Shown: positions 32,401 through 64,000 of the stretch, one piece after another | Layout: every line of letters starts with the position of its first letter | How positions within the stretch are numbered: the stretch's first letter is position 1 | From: Talpa occidentalis | Taxonomy: Eukaryota; Chordata; Mammalia; Eulipotyphla; Talpidae | Assembly: GCF_014898055.3 (NCBI RefSeq) | Contig: NW_023600993.1 | Coordinates: 1,550,001 to 1,614,000, forward strand | Reading direction: 5' to 3' | Length of the DNA stretch: 64,000 nt | Notes under the pieces: generated by a model | The model's database searches: none | What the model saw: only the letters and a program-made list of their open reading frames with translations | What the model was told of the DNA's origin: nothing | Program-made: the position numbers and the translations under genes

Positions 32401-33829
32401 TGTCCTTAGGAAGGTGAACGGGCACTTGCCTGGCAACAGCCCAGCCCTTCCTCTAAAGGTCAAATACAAGGTCACAGGCCGCAGCCATTCCAGCCCTAGG
32501 CAAATGCTCAGAAACGCCCGCTGTCTCGAGCGTGAGCCCCGACTTGTGGAGTGGGCCGAAAGAAGCCTTTCTCGAGGCCCCGGATGCAGGACCCTGCTTG
32601 TGCGAAACGTCTAGAATAGGCCGATCTACGGAGGCGGCCGGCAGATTCCCGACCGCCTGGCGCTGGGGCCGGTGGGGGTGCTCGGGGGCTGGGAAGGGAT
32701 GAGCGAGGGGCAAGGCGTCTGTGGGGTGAGGAGGCGTCCTCCAGTGGCCTGAGGAGAGGTCGCCCGCTTGGGATGTGTGAACCACCGAGTCCCTGTTACA
32801 CAGGCGGGGTTTAGAGCGCGATAACACTGGCGGGGGCTGGGTGAAGACACTTAGGGCGGCGGTACATGGCCCAAGATTCCTATCAGGGACTACTCGGCAT
32901 ACAGAGCTGAGCACGTGCTCTGACGAAGGTCCCCAGGCTGCGTACTCCTGCTCACCCTGCTGCAGTGGCTCAAGGCCGGAAACTGGAGGTGGGGGAGAGT
33001 GGTGACTCTTGTTCAACCAGCTCAGGAAGGAGAGGCCCTTGGCCTGCAGCTGTAGGGGGCCAGGTGCTGCAGGGAGTAACCGAGGCATAGGCAGAGGTGG
33101 GGTGTGCAGAAGTGGGTCCTTGAGGGGCCTCACAAATCAGCCCAGTCACACCTAGAAGTACTTAACAGCAGGTAACAACTCCACGAAGGAGTGAGCACGC
33201 CAGCATCCGTCTCTGCAAGGCAGCCCCCGCCCACCTGTGCTGTCACAGGCACCTCGGCTGCTCCTGTCACTCATAACCTGTCCTTTGGAAATGTGACCTC
33301 GCTGCCTGCCTGTGTCTCTGCAAATGTCTTGGTCTCCTGGGCGAGCTCGCGCATGCCGCTGAGAGGGCAGCTTTGCATGAACCCTAGGGCCCTGCTCACT
33401 GAGCCCCAAACCTCTGGAAACCGACGTCAGTACCGTGTAGAAATCACTGGAAGTGGCCCACGTGGGATGGACGGGGACCCCAGGTAGTCAGAGAGCAGCT
33501 TGGTGTAAGATCAGTCTGCGTGCTGCTGCGTTTAGCTGAAGTTCAAAGCCTGACTATTGGCCCCCCTGTGGCTGGAACCTTTCAGGTCTTTCCTCAGTGA
33601 CCAGTTGCCTCCACCCCACCCCCCACTGTTGCCTTCATTTTGATTTTCCTAGTCTGATTGCGATGTCGTGGGCATGTAACGTGGGAGTGTGTAGCCGCTG
33701 CAGCGGCATTTCACAGCGGTCTGCTCTCAACAGCAGACACCGGATATTAACCAGAATGTGGGGGGAACCCCCAAATGATGGAATTAAATATACCCCATGC
33801 ATGTAAATGAGCGTTCCGTTTCAGGCAAG

Positions 33830-33965
33830 AGAGAACCTACTACGTGCTGGGACCGTCCCTTCCTTTAGGCAGGAAAGCTGACGCTCACTCTATAAACCCT
33901 CCAACAGATGAGCAAACTGAGGCACGGAGCACCCTCGGGACGCTCCCCAAAGCCATTGCCCAGGA
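33830..33965 (-). repeat. MIR fragment
   Basis: CAGATGAGCAAACTGAGGCA, followed by a GCCATTGCCCAGGAGGCCAC segment, matches the reverse orientation of the MIR core (fraction of GAGGAAACTGAGGC and TTGCCCAAGGTCAC). Confidence 0.5.
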
Positions 33966-35864
33966 GGCCACGCTTTTATTCACACCTCTTGGTGTCTGGG
34001 GTTGCTCTTGAGAAGCGTCTAGTTGTTTCAGGTGGACTCAGAACATCATGTGTGAAGGCGGGGTCCTCTGAGTCTGCTCTCTCGGGCAGGGACATCCAGC
34101 CACAGCTGGCACACGTCTCTCTGCTCACCCTGCAGTGGGCAGAATGTCTGCCTCTGTCTCCTTCCGCCACTGGCTGCAGGGGCAGGTCTGCCTTGGGGCA
34201 GCGGGGTCTGCTTTGGTCAGAATCTCCCCAAGCACGGGTTTGCCCCGCTGTCCCAAAGTAGAGCTCGCCTACTTGGTGGTTTTAGGATCTGGGACACACA
34301 GACCTTTTTCCATATCAATTCATGATAATAGCATTTCCAGAGCCAAAACGACCTTCCGAGCCACGTCCAAGAGGAATGGCCGGCCTTCGGAGAGCGGGGG
34401 AGACCCGTGCGGTTTCTGCACTAGGGAAATCCGCAGACGGGGCTTTCGCAGGCAGCGGCCTTGTCCTCCTCTTGGTTCTGATCCGAGGCTCTGACCCTTT
34501 TGAAGGTGATGGTTCTCACTCTTCACCCTTGGGCCTTCGTTCTTTTCACTATTATTGAAGCCCCGTCTTTTAAAATTAATGACCCGGTATGAAATTCCAG
34601 AGTAGCTAAAATTGATTTGTCTATTTACTTAGCTCTTTTAAATGTAAAATAAAATTGCATTTGTGTGTAAAATCCCCTAACACCACTGAAAATTGTGATT
34701 CTACATTTGCTGAGAAATATCTTTATTTGTCCTCTGGGAGATCTTAAACTTTAGTTGGCTTCTATTAAACTTTTATGAGAACGAAACGGGCCAATGACTT
34801 TTCTTCGAATAGGTACTCTTTGTTGCTTCAGAGAAAGAGACATCCTTGAAGCAGGCCTCGTCCCGTGACGACAGCACTCGGCCCGCTTTTGTTCCTCTGT
34901 AAGGAAACGTGGCCCCTCGGGAAAGGACAAATATTAAAATTAGGCCCTAATGATGTTTTTATCTGATGGGCCTAAATATCGCACCTCTCTTCCCCACAGC
35001 CTTCAAATGCCGCCAGTGAAGATGCCCCCTTTCTGTGAAGCTTCCTTCCCCTCTGACTCCCTGAACGCGAGGCCCCTGGAGCAGTGAGGTGGGGAGCCGG
35101 CAGGGGGCGCTGGCAGATGCTGGTACTGAGGGCCGGGGGCTCATAAAAGGGGCTACTCTGTCCTGCCATGTGTTTTTACTTGACGTGGAACCACCTGCCC
35201 CCCAAGGGGGGGCGGGGCAGGGTGCCTGCTCCGCATGAGGGTTCATGCCCCAGGCTGCCGGCCCAGCTGTTCTGTCCCACGATGATCTGGGGGCCCCTGT
35301 TGTGCAGCACAACGTGGAGGCTGTGGGAGATGAACACTGGCCTCGCCATGTCTCCCCTCGACGCAGGACCCTAGCCCCCTGCTGGAGGGTGGGGTGAGGG
35401 CGAGCATCTTTCCATGGCGAGGTTACCCTGGTGACGTGGGGCCAGGGTCTTGAGTGTCCTCCTGGTGCCCGTGGCCTGTTAGCCGATGGCAAGGTCACCC
35501 AAGGGTGCGGGTTATGCCTAGAACAGCATCGGATGTTGTGTTCGCTCACAGAAACACACAGACACCCAAGGAGTGTTTTCCCAAAGGGAGGCCGCAGACA
35601 GGACAGTCAGAGCCGAGAGGAGGAGCAGCAGGGGCGCTCCAGAAGCGGGAAGAGGCAGAGCCAGGCTCGCCCAGTGCCTGCAGCAGGGAGCCAGGCCCCT
35701 TCCCACCTCCACCAGCTGCAAGGCAGTAGGTGGGTGGCCCAGACCCTCCTGCCTTCTTCCCTCGCTGCAGCCACACTGACCCTGGGAACGTGGGAATCCC
35801 TGCGGGAAACCTTTGCTGGTGGCGTCCTGGCGCCAGCCCGCAGGGCCTGCTCCCTCCTGGGCCA

Positions 35865-36010
35865 GAATGTCTGGGTTTGCATTCTTGTGCCTCTTATTGC
35901 CTGGGTGACCCTGGACAAAGGGACCTTCCCTGCCTCAGTTTCCTCCTGGGTGTTTGTGCGGATTTGTGAGTTAGCACAACAGCGGGCCTTGTTCAAAGCA
36001 CAGTAGGCGG
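35865..36010 (+). repeat. MIR element
   Basis: GTCTGGGTTTGCATTCTTGTGCCTC, read here in pieces, then CTGGGTGACCCTGGACAAAG, TGCCTCAGTTTCCTC, TTGTGAGTTAGCACA and GTTCAAAGCACAGTAGG track the MIR consensus in forward orientation. Confidence 0.75.
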
Positions 36011-36330
36011 GTTAGTGAGACGTGCCAGGGCACTCAGCAGACGGAGAGACATTGTAGATGGGCGGGTGCAAGCCACACGCCCTTGCATCTTCCTCTGGTT
36101 TGCAGACACGACCTCGTTTCAAAAGAAGACGCCTCAAACTTCAATGAATGAGGGTCGAGGGGAAAGTTGAGTGTCGCTTTTTGGCCACTAACTATATAAA
36201 CTGCAATCAGAGATCTGGCAGTTATGAGGGGAGACGTATCCCCTCCCGAGGGAGGCTCCTCCAGCATCACTGGATTTTTAAATCAGCATTGACACCTGCT
36301 AAAACCTGAAGTTGGAATATATTATAACTA

Positions 36331-36588
36331 ATTTTTTAAAGATTTTATTTATGCATACAAGAACTGGGGCACAGGCCAGAGGTGTGGGGGGTGAGAGGAC
36401 TCACCAGAGACAGAGTGGGGAGCAGAACAGGCAGACTGAAGTACACTGCTGAGGGGAGCAGCGGGGAGTCAGGAGAGGTCTGCTGCGCCATGTGGGTAGC
36501 TCCCTGTCCGGGGATCGAATGCGTGCTGCAGTGGCTGCGAACAGCTTCATAGTTTGCATCTTAACCCCTTGCACTACCGGGGAGGCCC
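36331..36588 (-). mobile_element. tRNA-derived SINE with target-site duplication
   Basis: Full-length minus-orientation copy with the head type reading TTAAGATGCAAACTATGAAG on its own strand. ATTATAACTA (36321) and ATTACAACTA (36590) flank it as a duplication with one mismatch. Confidence 0.9.
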
Positions 36589-36685
36589 TATTACAACTAT
36601 TAATGCATGTTCCTATGCTGTTTTTATCTAACTTTCTTGACTTTTGAACACTATGCTACCTTCTAACTGTAGAAGCTACTCATGG

Positions 36686-36832
36686 CTGTGGTGTTTTCAT
36701 AGCATGAGGTAAACCTGTGGTGTTTCCATAGTCTGATAAACCTGTGGTGTTTTCCATAGTATGAGGTAAACCTGTGGTGTTTCCATAGTGAGGCAAACCT
36801 GTGGTGTTTCTGTAGTATGAGATAAACCTGCT
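36686..36832. repeat. Minisatellite, about 25-bp unit
   Basis: Five to six imperfect copies of a unit containing AAACCTGTGGTGTTTCCATA and GT[AC]TGAG lie in tandem directly after a SINE. Confidence 0.85.
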
Positions 36833-37340
36833 GGGTCCCAGCAATGTGGTGTGTTCGTGGGTGTATTTGGGGTATGCTCCATGCAAAGGGAATGCTTCTG
36901 GGGCATTTCTGGTAGTAAATGTTAGTTCCATTGCAGGTAAAGTTTCATTTCCCTTAGGGAGGGTGTGCACAGAGAGGCAACAGTGAGCCTCTTGTTGGAG
37001 TAGACGCACTTGTGGGTGGATTTGGTTGTCCTCCCCAATGTGGGAGAGGTGTGAGGGGAATTTTGTCTAGTTATTTTCTCTTTAGTCAGCAGCTTCAATA
37101 TTCTTCATCATAACTTCATATGCAAATGCTTTCAAATTTGAATTCATTTCAATAAGCATTCCTTAGAAGCCTTTCTACACCACATGTGTACATGAATGTA
37201 TATATGCATGTATGACCATCTAGCTTTACAACAATATACAATTATTGCTTTGTTACTGACTATAGGGGTTGTTTTAGCATTCGGTATTTTCCATTAAGTT
37301 GGCTATTGGCTGTACTTTTTAAAAAAAAAAAAGATTTATT

Positions 37341-37614
37341 GGGCCTCCCCCGGTTGGCGCAGTGGTTGAGCGCTGGGCTGCGAGGCTGCCCGCAGCCTCT
37401 GCAGCGCCGGTTCCATCCCCGGCCACCGGCGAGGGTCCCACATGGCTCACAGACCTCTCCTGCCGCCCATGCTCCCCACTTCGTCAGTCAGTCTGCCTGC
37501 TCTGCTCTCCCCTCTGGCTCTGGTGAATTCTCTCACCCTCTTGCGCTTCTGACTGTACCCAGTGCTTGTATAAATAAATCTTTAAACAAAAATTAAAAAA
37601 TAAATAAATAAAAA
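37341..37614 (+). mobile_element. tRNA-derived SINE, plus orientation
   Basis: Full-length copy that shows the family clearly. GGGCCTCCCCCGGTTGGCGC carries the A-box region, GTTGAGCGCTGGGCTGCGAG the loop, and GGTTCCATCCCCGGCC the B box. The body and a TAAATAAATCTTTAAAC tail follow. Confidence 0.92.
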
Positions 37615-37682
37615 GGTTTCTGAGAGAAGGGCAGAGAAATTCAGGAGGGGTAATGAGGACAATAAATTTAAAATATATATAT

Positions 37683-37941
37683 AAAAAAGATTTATTTATT
37701 TATGCATACAAGAGCTGGGTACAGGCCAGAGATGCAGGGGGTGAGAGGATTCACCCGACACAGAGTGGGGAGCAGAACAGGCAGACGGACTGAAATCCAC
37801 TGCTGCGGGGAGCAGCGGGGAGACAGGAGAGGTCTGCTGCGCCCTGTGGGGAGCTCCCTGGCTGGGGATGGAACTCGTGTGCAGTGGCTGAGGTTAGCTT
37901 CATAGGTTGCATCTTAACCCCTTGCGCCCCCAGGGAGGCCC
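37683..37941 (-). mobile_element. tRNA-derived SINE
   Basis: Minus-orientation copy with ATTTATTTATTTATGCATAC, AGAGCTGGGTACAGGCC, the body, and the head of the TTAAGATGCAACCTATGAAG type. Confidence 0.9.
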
Positions 37942-38290
37942 TGTGCATTTTTTCTAGATGTGCTTTACCTGACTGAGGAAAATCTTCTTAGTGTTCTGAG
38001 AGTTTAAAACCATGAATGGGTGTTGAATTTTAAGTGCTTTTTCTACATCTTTTGGGATGATCCTTTTTTTTGCCTGTTAATACAGTAAATGACATAGATT
38101 GTTTTTCAAATGTTAAATCCAGTTTGCATTTCTGGAGTCAAGACAAAACTTGGTTAATCTGTCCTGCTTTACTAAATTTGCCAGCATTTTGCAGAAAATA
38201 TTGTTTCTGTATTCTTGCGGATTCTGCTCTTTAAATTCTTTTTGGGGGTGCTGTCTGTCTCAGCTTTGTTGTCGGGTTAGACAGCTGCAA

Positions 38291-38759
38291 GTGCGAGGCG
38301 GCTGCTCCCGCTTCCACTTTCTGAGCACGGTGCGCGGTCAGGTTCTGTCTCCCGCGCGGCCGGCCCGGCGTTCTGCGGGAGGCTGACCATGGACTCGGTT
38401 TGCCGTCCACCTTCGCACTCCGCCCCGGGCCGGGGAGCTGCGCCGTGGCTGCCGCGCTCGCGAGGGGTCGGGGCGCCGCGGGGTCCTGTCCTGGGCGGGG
38501 CCTGGGGGGCGCCGGGCCCGGGGCGGCGTGGGCGGCGGCGGCTCGTCTGGGGGGGCTGGGGCGCGCGGCGGGCGCGCGGGACGCGGCGACGGGGCGGGGA
38601 GCGGCGGCTCTCTCCTCCGCGGGGCTTCTGGGGTCGGCCTGCGCCCCGCGCGCCGCCTCGGCCCTGTGCCCGCCCGCGGGGCGCCCTCCGGCGCGGGGCT
38701 CGTCCCGGCCGCGGGGCCACACGGGGGCGGCGGGCGGCGGGGGGCGGAGCCGGGAGCGC
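38291..38759 (+). promoter_or_regulatory. TRNT1: Left part of the TRNT1 CpG island
   Basis: From about 38.29 kb the sequence switches abruptly from AT-rich L1 remains to very CpG-rich DNA. It carries no recognised coding exon; the long open frames on both strands come from base composition. Confidence 0.6.
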
Positions 38760-38779
38760 GCGGACCCCGCACCGCGGCC

Positions 38780-38950
38780 CCGGGCCCCGCCCACCGCGCA
38801 GACGCCCCGCCCCCGCTCTCAGTATCGGCTCCGCCCCACGCGCGGCCCCGCCCACCGCTCAGAGGCCCCGTCCTGCCCCGCCCACCTCGCAGAATCCCCG
38901 CCCCCAACCAGGCCCCGCCCGCCACTCAGGGGCCCCGCCCCGCTCGCAGC
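38780..38950 (+). promoter_or_regulatory. TRNT1: GC-box array in the TRNT1 promoter
   Basis: Eight CCGCCC boxes (Sp1/KLF type) lie within about 160 bp, many inside a loosely repeated unit like GGCCCCGCCCACCGCTCAGA. It sits directly upstream of the ATF/CREB and ETS sites and of exon 1. Confidence 0.6.
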
Positions 38951-39001
38951 CCCGCTCCCTCCCGCGCGGCGTCCCTGTAGCCCCCGAGCGACGCGCGTGA
39001 T

Positions 39002-39030
39002 TGACGTCACGGCGGCGCCGTCCGGAAGTG
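39002..39030 (+). promoter_or_regulatory. TRNT1: TRNT1 core promoter: CRE and ETS sites
   Basis: A perfect palindromic cAMP-response element TGACGTCA (39002-39009) and an ETS/GABP site CCGGAAGTG (39022-39030) lie within 30 bp, just before the exon 1 donor. There is no TATA box. This is the usual make-up of housekeeping promoters of mitochondrial-function genes; transcription probably starts near here. Confidence 0.6.
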
Positions 39031-39047
39031 CGCGGCGGCGGCGACGG
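39010..39047 (+). other. TRNT1: TRNT1 untranslated exon 1 (3' part; start uncertain)
   Basis: A consensus donor GTGAGC begins at 39048 after CGGCGGCGACGG, downstream of the CRE/ETS cluster, and the next acceptor (CTTGCCTTGCAG) ends at 39421. The 374-bp interval between them is read as intron 1. The 5' limit of the exon cannot be set from sequence. Confidence 0.55.
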
Positions 39048-39442
39048 GTGAGCGGGCGCGGGGCGTTGGGGTCCCTCGCGCGGGGGCCGGGCCTGGGTGC
39101 CCCCGGCTCCGCCTCCCCCTCGCGGCTTCAGGGCCGGCCCGGGCTTCGGGGCGCGCGGGGAAGAAGCGGCCCGAGGCCCCGCTGTGGAGGCCGCGGGCCT
39201 CCCGCCCAGGTGTCCGGGGGCGCCGCGCCCTGGGGTCGCCCCGCGCGCGCAGCCCCGGTGGCGGGGGGCTCGGGGCGGCGCGGGTCCCGGTCCCGGTGGC
39301 GGGGGGCTCGGGGCGGAGCCCGCCTGGCCGGGGCCAGGAGCCGGCCGCGCGCCGTCCGCTCTTGTCCCCCCGGTTCTGCCGGCCTTTCCGCGCCAGCGTT
39401 GCGCCTGCGCTTGCCTTGCAGGGCGGGGCGGCTGGCGCCCCG

Positions 39443-52255
<12,813 letters not shown>

Positions 52256-54127
52256 GGGGGACGTGCTGCGGAGCCTTTCCCGGTAAGACGCCACGCCCCG
52301 CCCCGCCCCGCCCCGCCCCGCCCCGCCCCGCCCCCCGTTAGCCAGCGTGAGGCGGCGCCAGCGCACAGAGTAAAACTCAGCGTAGTTCTGTCGCGGCACC
52401 AAGCGGACGCCCACCTTGGTGTAGCCTGTGGCTCCACCGCGCCTGCGAGGTGAGCGCGTCCCGGCTGGCTGTGTGCGGGGCCGTGCCAAGCTGGGGAGGT
52501 GGTGACGTAAAAACCCTCTTGCAGCTGAAGCACCCGGGTCATCTTCTGCAAGCGTCTGGGAGGGCCGGGGCCCATCGGGCTCTAATGAATTTGTCTTAAA
52601 AAGGTAGCAGATTTGCATCAGACCCCCCCGCGCAAAACACGCAGACCAGGTGCGTGCCAGGCAGGGCGTGGTGCGCCCCCCTCCCTGCTCTGCTGAGCCC
52701 GGCGGGGTGCGCGTCTGCGCTGTCTGGCGGGCCGGCCGAGGGCTGTGTCTCGCCACGCCGACCTGGTCCCTCGCCAGTAAACGCTGCTGCTTCTGTCCCA
52801 CTAAGAGGCGGCCCCGTGAAACTGCCGTGAAGGCACGTCTGCCCTTTAAAGCTCAGGGCCCAGTGCTTTCCAGCAGGCGCAGGTACACACACAAAAGTGC
52901 TCACTTACAGCTTTCACAGCCACGTCTCCTTCCTGCCAGCCCCAGCACCCCGGACTCTGGGCCAGTAGCTACTGTGGACTCGGACCAGAATTTTGAAAAG
53001 CGCGTTTCTGTCGCAGCCCCTCAAAGAGCAAGCGGGCGGCCACTGTAACCGGCTTTGCTGTGCGGCGGGGGCCTCAGACGTGACCCCCCAGGTCAGTGAT
53101 TAAATCCTTTATCTGTGCGGAACAGTCCTGCAGCGTGAGGTGCGTGTTCTTCAGGGATGAGCACAGCGGACACGGCGCAGCCAGCGTGCCCGCCCTTCCC
53201 TGCCCCTGCGCCCCGGGAAGGGCCTGCTCAGAGCGAGGGTGTCCTTGGCTGCAAGAGCCTGTGAGCTGTGAGTACAGGTTCTCTTCTGTGGCGCTTTCTG
53301 TTACTCCAGCCCCCGCAGAATGACCTCCTCGCAGGTAGCGTGGAGCCTGCGTGCAGGCAGGACCAGCAGCTGCGCCCGGGGCCTGGGTCACAGGCTCCCG
53401 CCAAGGCCGGCACCCGGGCTGCTCTGGCTACTGTTGACACACGCGGGCAGGCAGAACCATCGCGTTTGGCGCAAGAGGTCAGTGAATGAATTCAAAAGGA
53501 GAAATTAGTTCAGTTAATTTAATTACACAAATGTGACGGGCTCCAGAAACCTTTGAACGTGTAAGCAAAGAGGTAGGTGGCAAATCTGTACTTTAAAATG
53601 ACTCCTTAGGCTAAGTTATCTGCAGTGTGAGTAGGTAGTTTACATCATTTACACGAGAACATTCTCACTTTACTTCGCGTGACAGCTGACACGCCCTCTG
53701 TACAGACGCGGCCCACAGCGCCCCGTGGCTCTCGGCAGCCAGACGCGGAGCGCACACGTCACCCACACACACGAGAACATGAAAGGGCTAATAAGAGAGT
53801 TTCAAAATGTACAGCTCAGCGTCTGAGAAGCCAGGGCGCGGAGCCCTCGTGAGACAGCCGCCCGCCCCCGGGGAAGGACGCTGGTCCCCCCACGGCCCCC
53901 GGCTCCCAAGGGCTGGCGCAGGTGCCAGGGAGCCGCCTGGGCCGTCGGGTGTCTGCAGGAAGCCAGTCTGGCCCGTGTCCTCTTTGCTAGCTTAGCTTAA
54001 CCGAGAAAGCGGAAGCGCCGTGCGCTGCTGCCCTCAGAGTTCCCGACGCGCCGAAGCAGGCCCCCCCCCTCCCCCGACGCGGGGCTGATGGCAGAGCCCC
54101 GACTTTCAGTGCCTTCGCCCTACCCGT
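52256..54127. other. Shared 3' interval of TRNT1 and CRBN
   Basis: Only 1.87 kb separates the two convergent stop codons, so both 3' UTRs lie here. For TRNT1 the best signals are AGTAAA near 52776 and ATTAAA near 53099. For CRBN the clearest is ATTAAA on the minus strand (53518-53523) in a locally AT-rich patch. No perfect AATAAA was seen for either, so the ends and any overlap are uncertain. Confidence 0.6.
52295..52336 (+). repeat. TRNT1: (GCCCC)8 pentanucleotide repeat in the TRNT1 3' UTR
   Basis: Eight perfect tandem GCCCC units begin 40 bp after the TRNT1 stop codon. Confidence 0.93.
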
Positions 54128-63693
<9,566 letters not shown>

Positions 63694-64000
63694 CTGGGGG
63701 CACACGGGACGGTCACGGGGGCGGGCACGGCGCACAGGTGCCCCCGGGCAGAGAAGCGACACCGGGCGCTAACGCGTCAGCACAGACTCGGCGTGTCGGC
63801 GTCTTATTACGTAAAAACCTGACGTTCGCTCAGAATGTCTACTTTTAAGACGCCTCCCACGTACAAATCTTAGAGCATCTTTCGGGTTCCAGTTATTCTG
63901 ACAACAATAAGCACGGCCAGGCCCGCAGCCACAAAGGACAAGGGAGGCGTGGAGACGACCCCAGCAGCGCCAGGCGGCCCCGCCACGGCACAAGCACCGG
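63694..64000 (-). other. CRBN: CRBN intron continuing past the right edge
   Basis: Sequence upstream of the first CRBN exon present. The exons for the acidic N-terminus and the promoter are outside the window. Confidence 0.8.

Larger units (their letters stand above)
37265..38245 (-). mobile_element. Antisense LINE-1 fragment interrupted by two SINEs
   Basis: TTCCATTAAGTTGGCTATTGGCTGTA at its left (in pieces), and TGCTTTTTCTACATCTTTTG, AAATGTTAAATCCAGTTTGC and ATTTGCCAGCATTTTGCAGA at its right, are the reverse strand of the L1 ORF2 region. SINEs at 37341-37614 and 37683-37941 separate the pieces, so they inserted after the L1. Confidence 0.6.
24022..38290. other. IL5RA upstream region: 5' UTR exons, promoter and intergenic DNA
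   Basis: About 14 kb separates the IL5RA start exon from the TRNT1 CpG island. In human, IL5RA has noncoding 5' exons and a tissue-restricted promoter upstream; they should lie here but are too short to place by eye. Recognised content is repeats: SINEs, an L1 3' fragment, an antisense L1 with nested SINEs, MIR fragments and a minisatellite. The 30.2-31.6 kb part is GC-rich. The 34.55-34.98 kb part is AT-rich and unassigned. Confidence 0.6.

Noticed and set aside
36686..36832. CRISPR-like repeat pattern
   Set aside because: Units are directly tandem without unique spacers, in a mammalian genome; it is a minisatellite.
37341..37420. tRNA-like sequence with A and B boxes
   Set aside because: It is the head of a SINE with an attached body and A-rich tail, lacks a full cloverleaf, and recurs many times, so it is not a tRNA gene.

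Overview
This is vertebrate nuclear DNA carrying four spliced protein-coding genes in the order CNTN4 (3' end, + strand), IL5RA (- strand), TRNT1 (+ strand), CRBN (- strand, 5' part beyond the right edge). The same order and orientation occur on human chromosome 3p26, so the window is a syntenic mammalian block. The dispersed repeats are mostly copies of one tRNA-derived SINE, with a tRNA-like head (A and B boxes), a body of about 150 bp and a tail ending ATAAATAAATCTT. It is neither primate Alu, rodent B1/B2, carnivore Can-SINE nor ruminant Bov-tA. From memory it most resembles the Rhin-1 type of horseshoe-bat relatives, so a laurasiatherian, probably a yinpterochiropteran bat, is my best guess; the mammal call is secure, the bat call is tentative.

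Layout. 1-4.1 kb: end of CNTN4 (last intron, terminal coding exon, AT-rich 3' UTR with three AATAAA signals). 4.1-10.8 kb: CNTN4/IL5RA intergenic DNA with an L2 tail and an isolated, extremely GC-rich CpG island at 7.8-9.1 kb that no recognised gene explains. 10.8-24.0 kb: ten coding exons of IL5RA, encoding a 417-residue receptor. 24-38.4 kb: gene-poor DNA with SINEs, MIR and L1 fragments and a minisatellite; the untranslated 5' exons and promoter of IL5RA should lie here but could not be placed. 38.4-39.05 kb: CpG-island promoter of TRNT1. 39.0-52.3 kb: TRNT1, one untranslated and seven coding exons, 434 residues. 52.3-54.1 kb: shared 3' interval of the tail-to-tail genes TRNT1 and CRBN. 54.1-63.7 kb: nine 3' coding exons of CRBN; the exons for the acidic N-terminus are off the right edge.

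Every coding exon of IL5RA, TRNT1 and CRBN was placed by GT/AG junctions with reading-frame phase carried across all introns, and the joined frames are open throughout. The genes are functionally unrelated (axonal adhesion, eosinophil cytokine receptor, tRNA CCA addition, E3 ubiquitin ligase substrate receptor). I found no new multi-gene system. The most notable observations are changes inside known genes (a lost ancestral IL5RA start codon, loss of an IL5RA ligand-contact cysteine, a human-type thalidomide-pocket valine in CRBN, paired mitochondrial and cytosolic starts in TRNT1), an orphan CpG island with a candidate first exon, and a possible LTR relative of the SINE body. The window is rich in GC and CpG for this locus, and the genes look compact.
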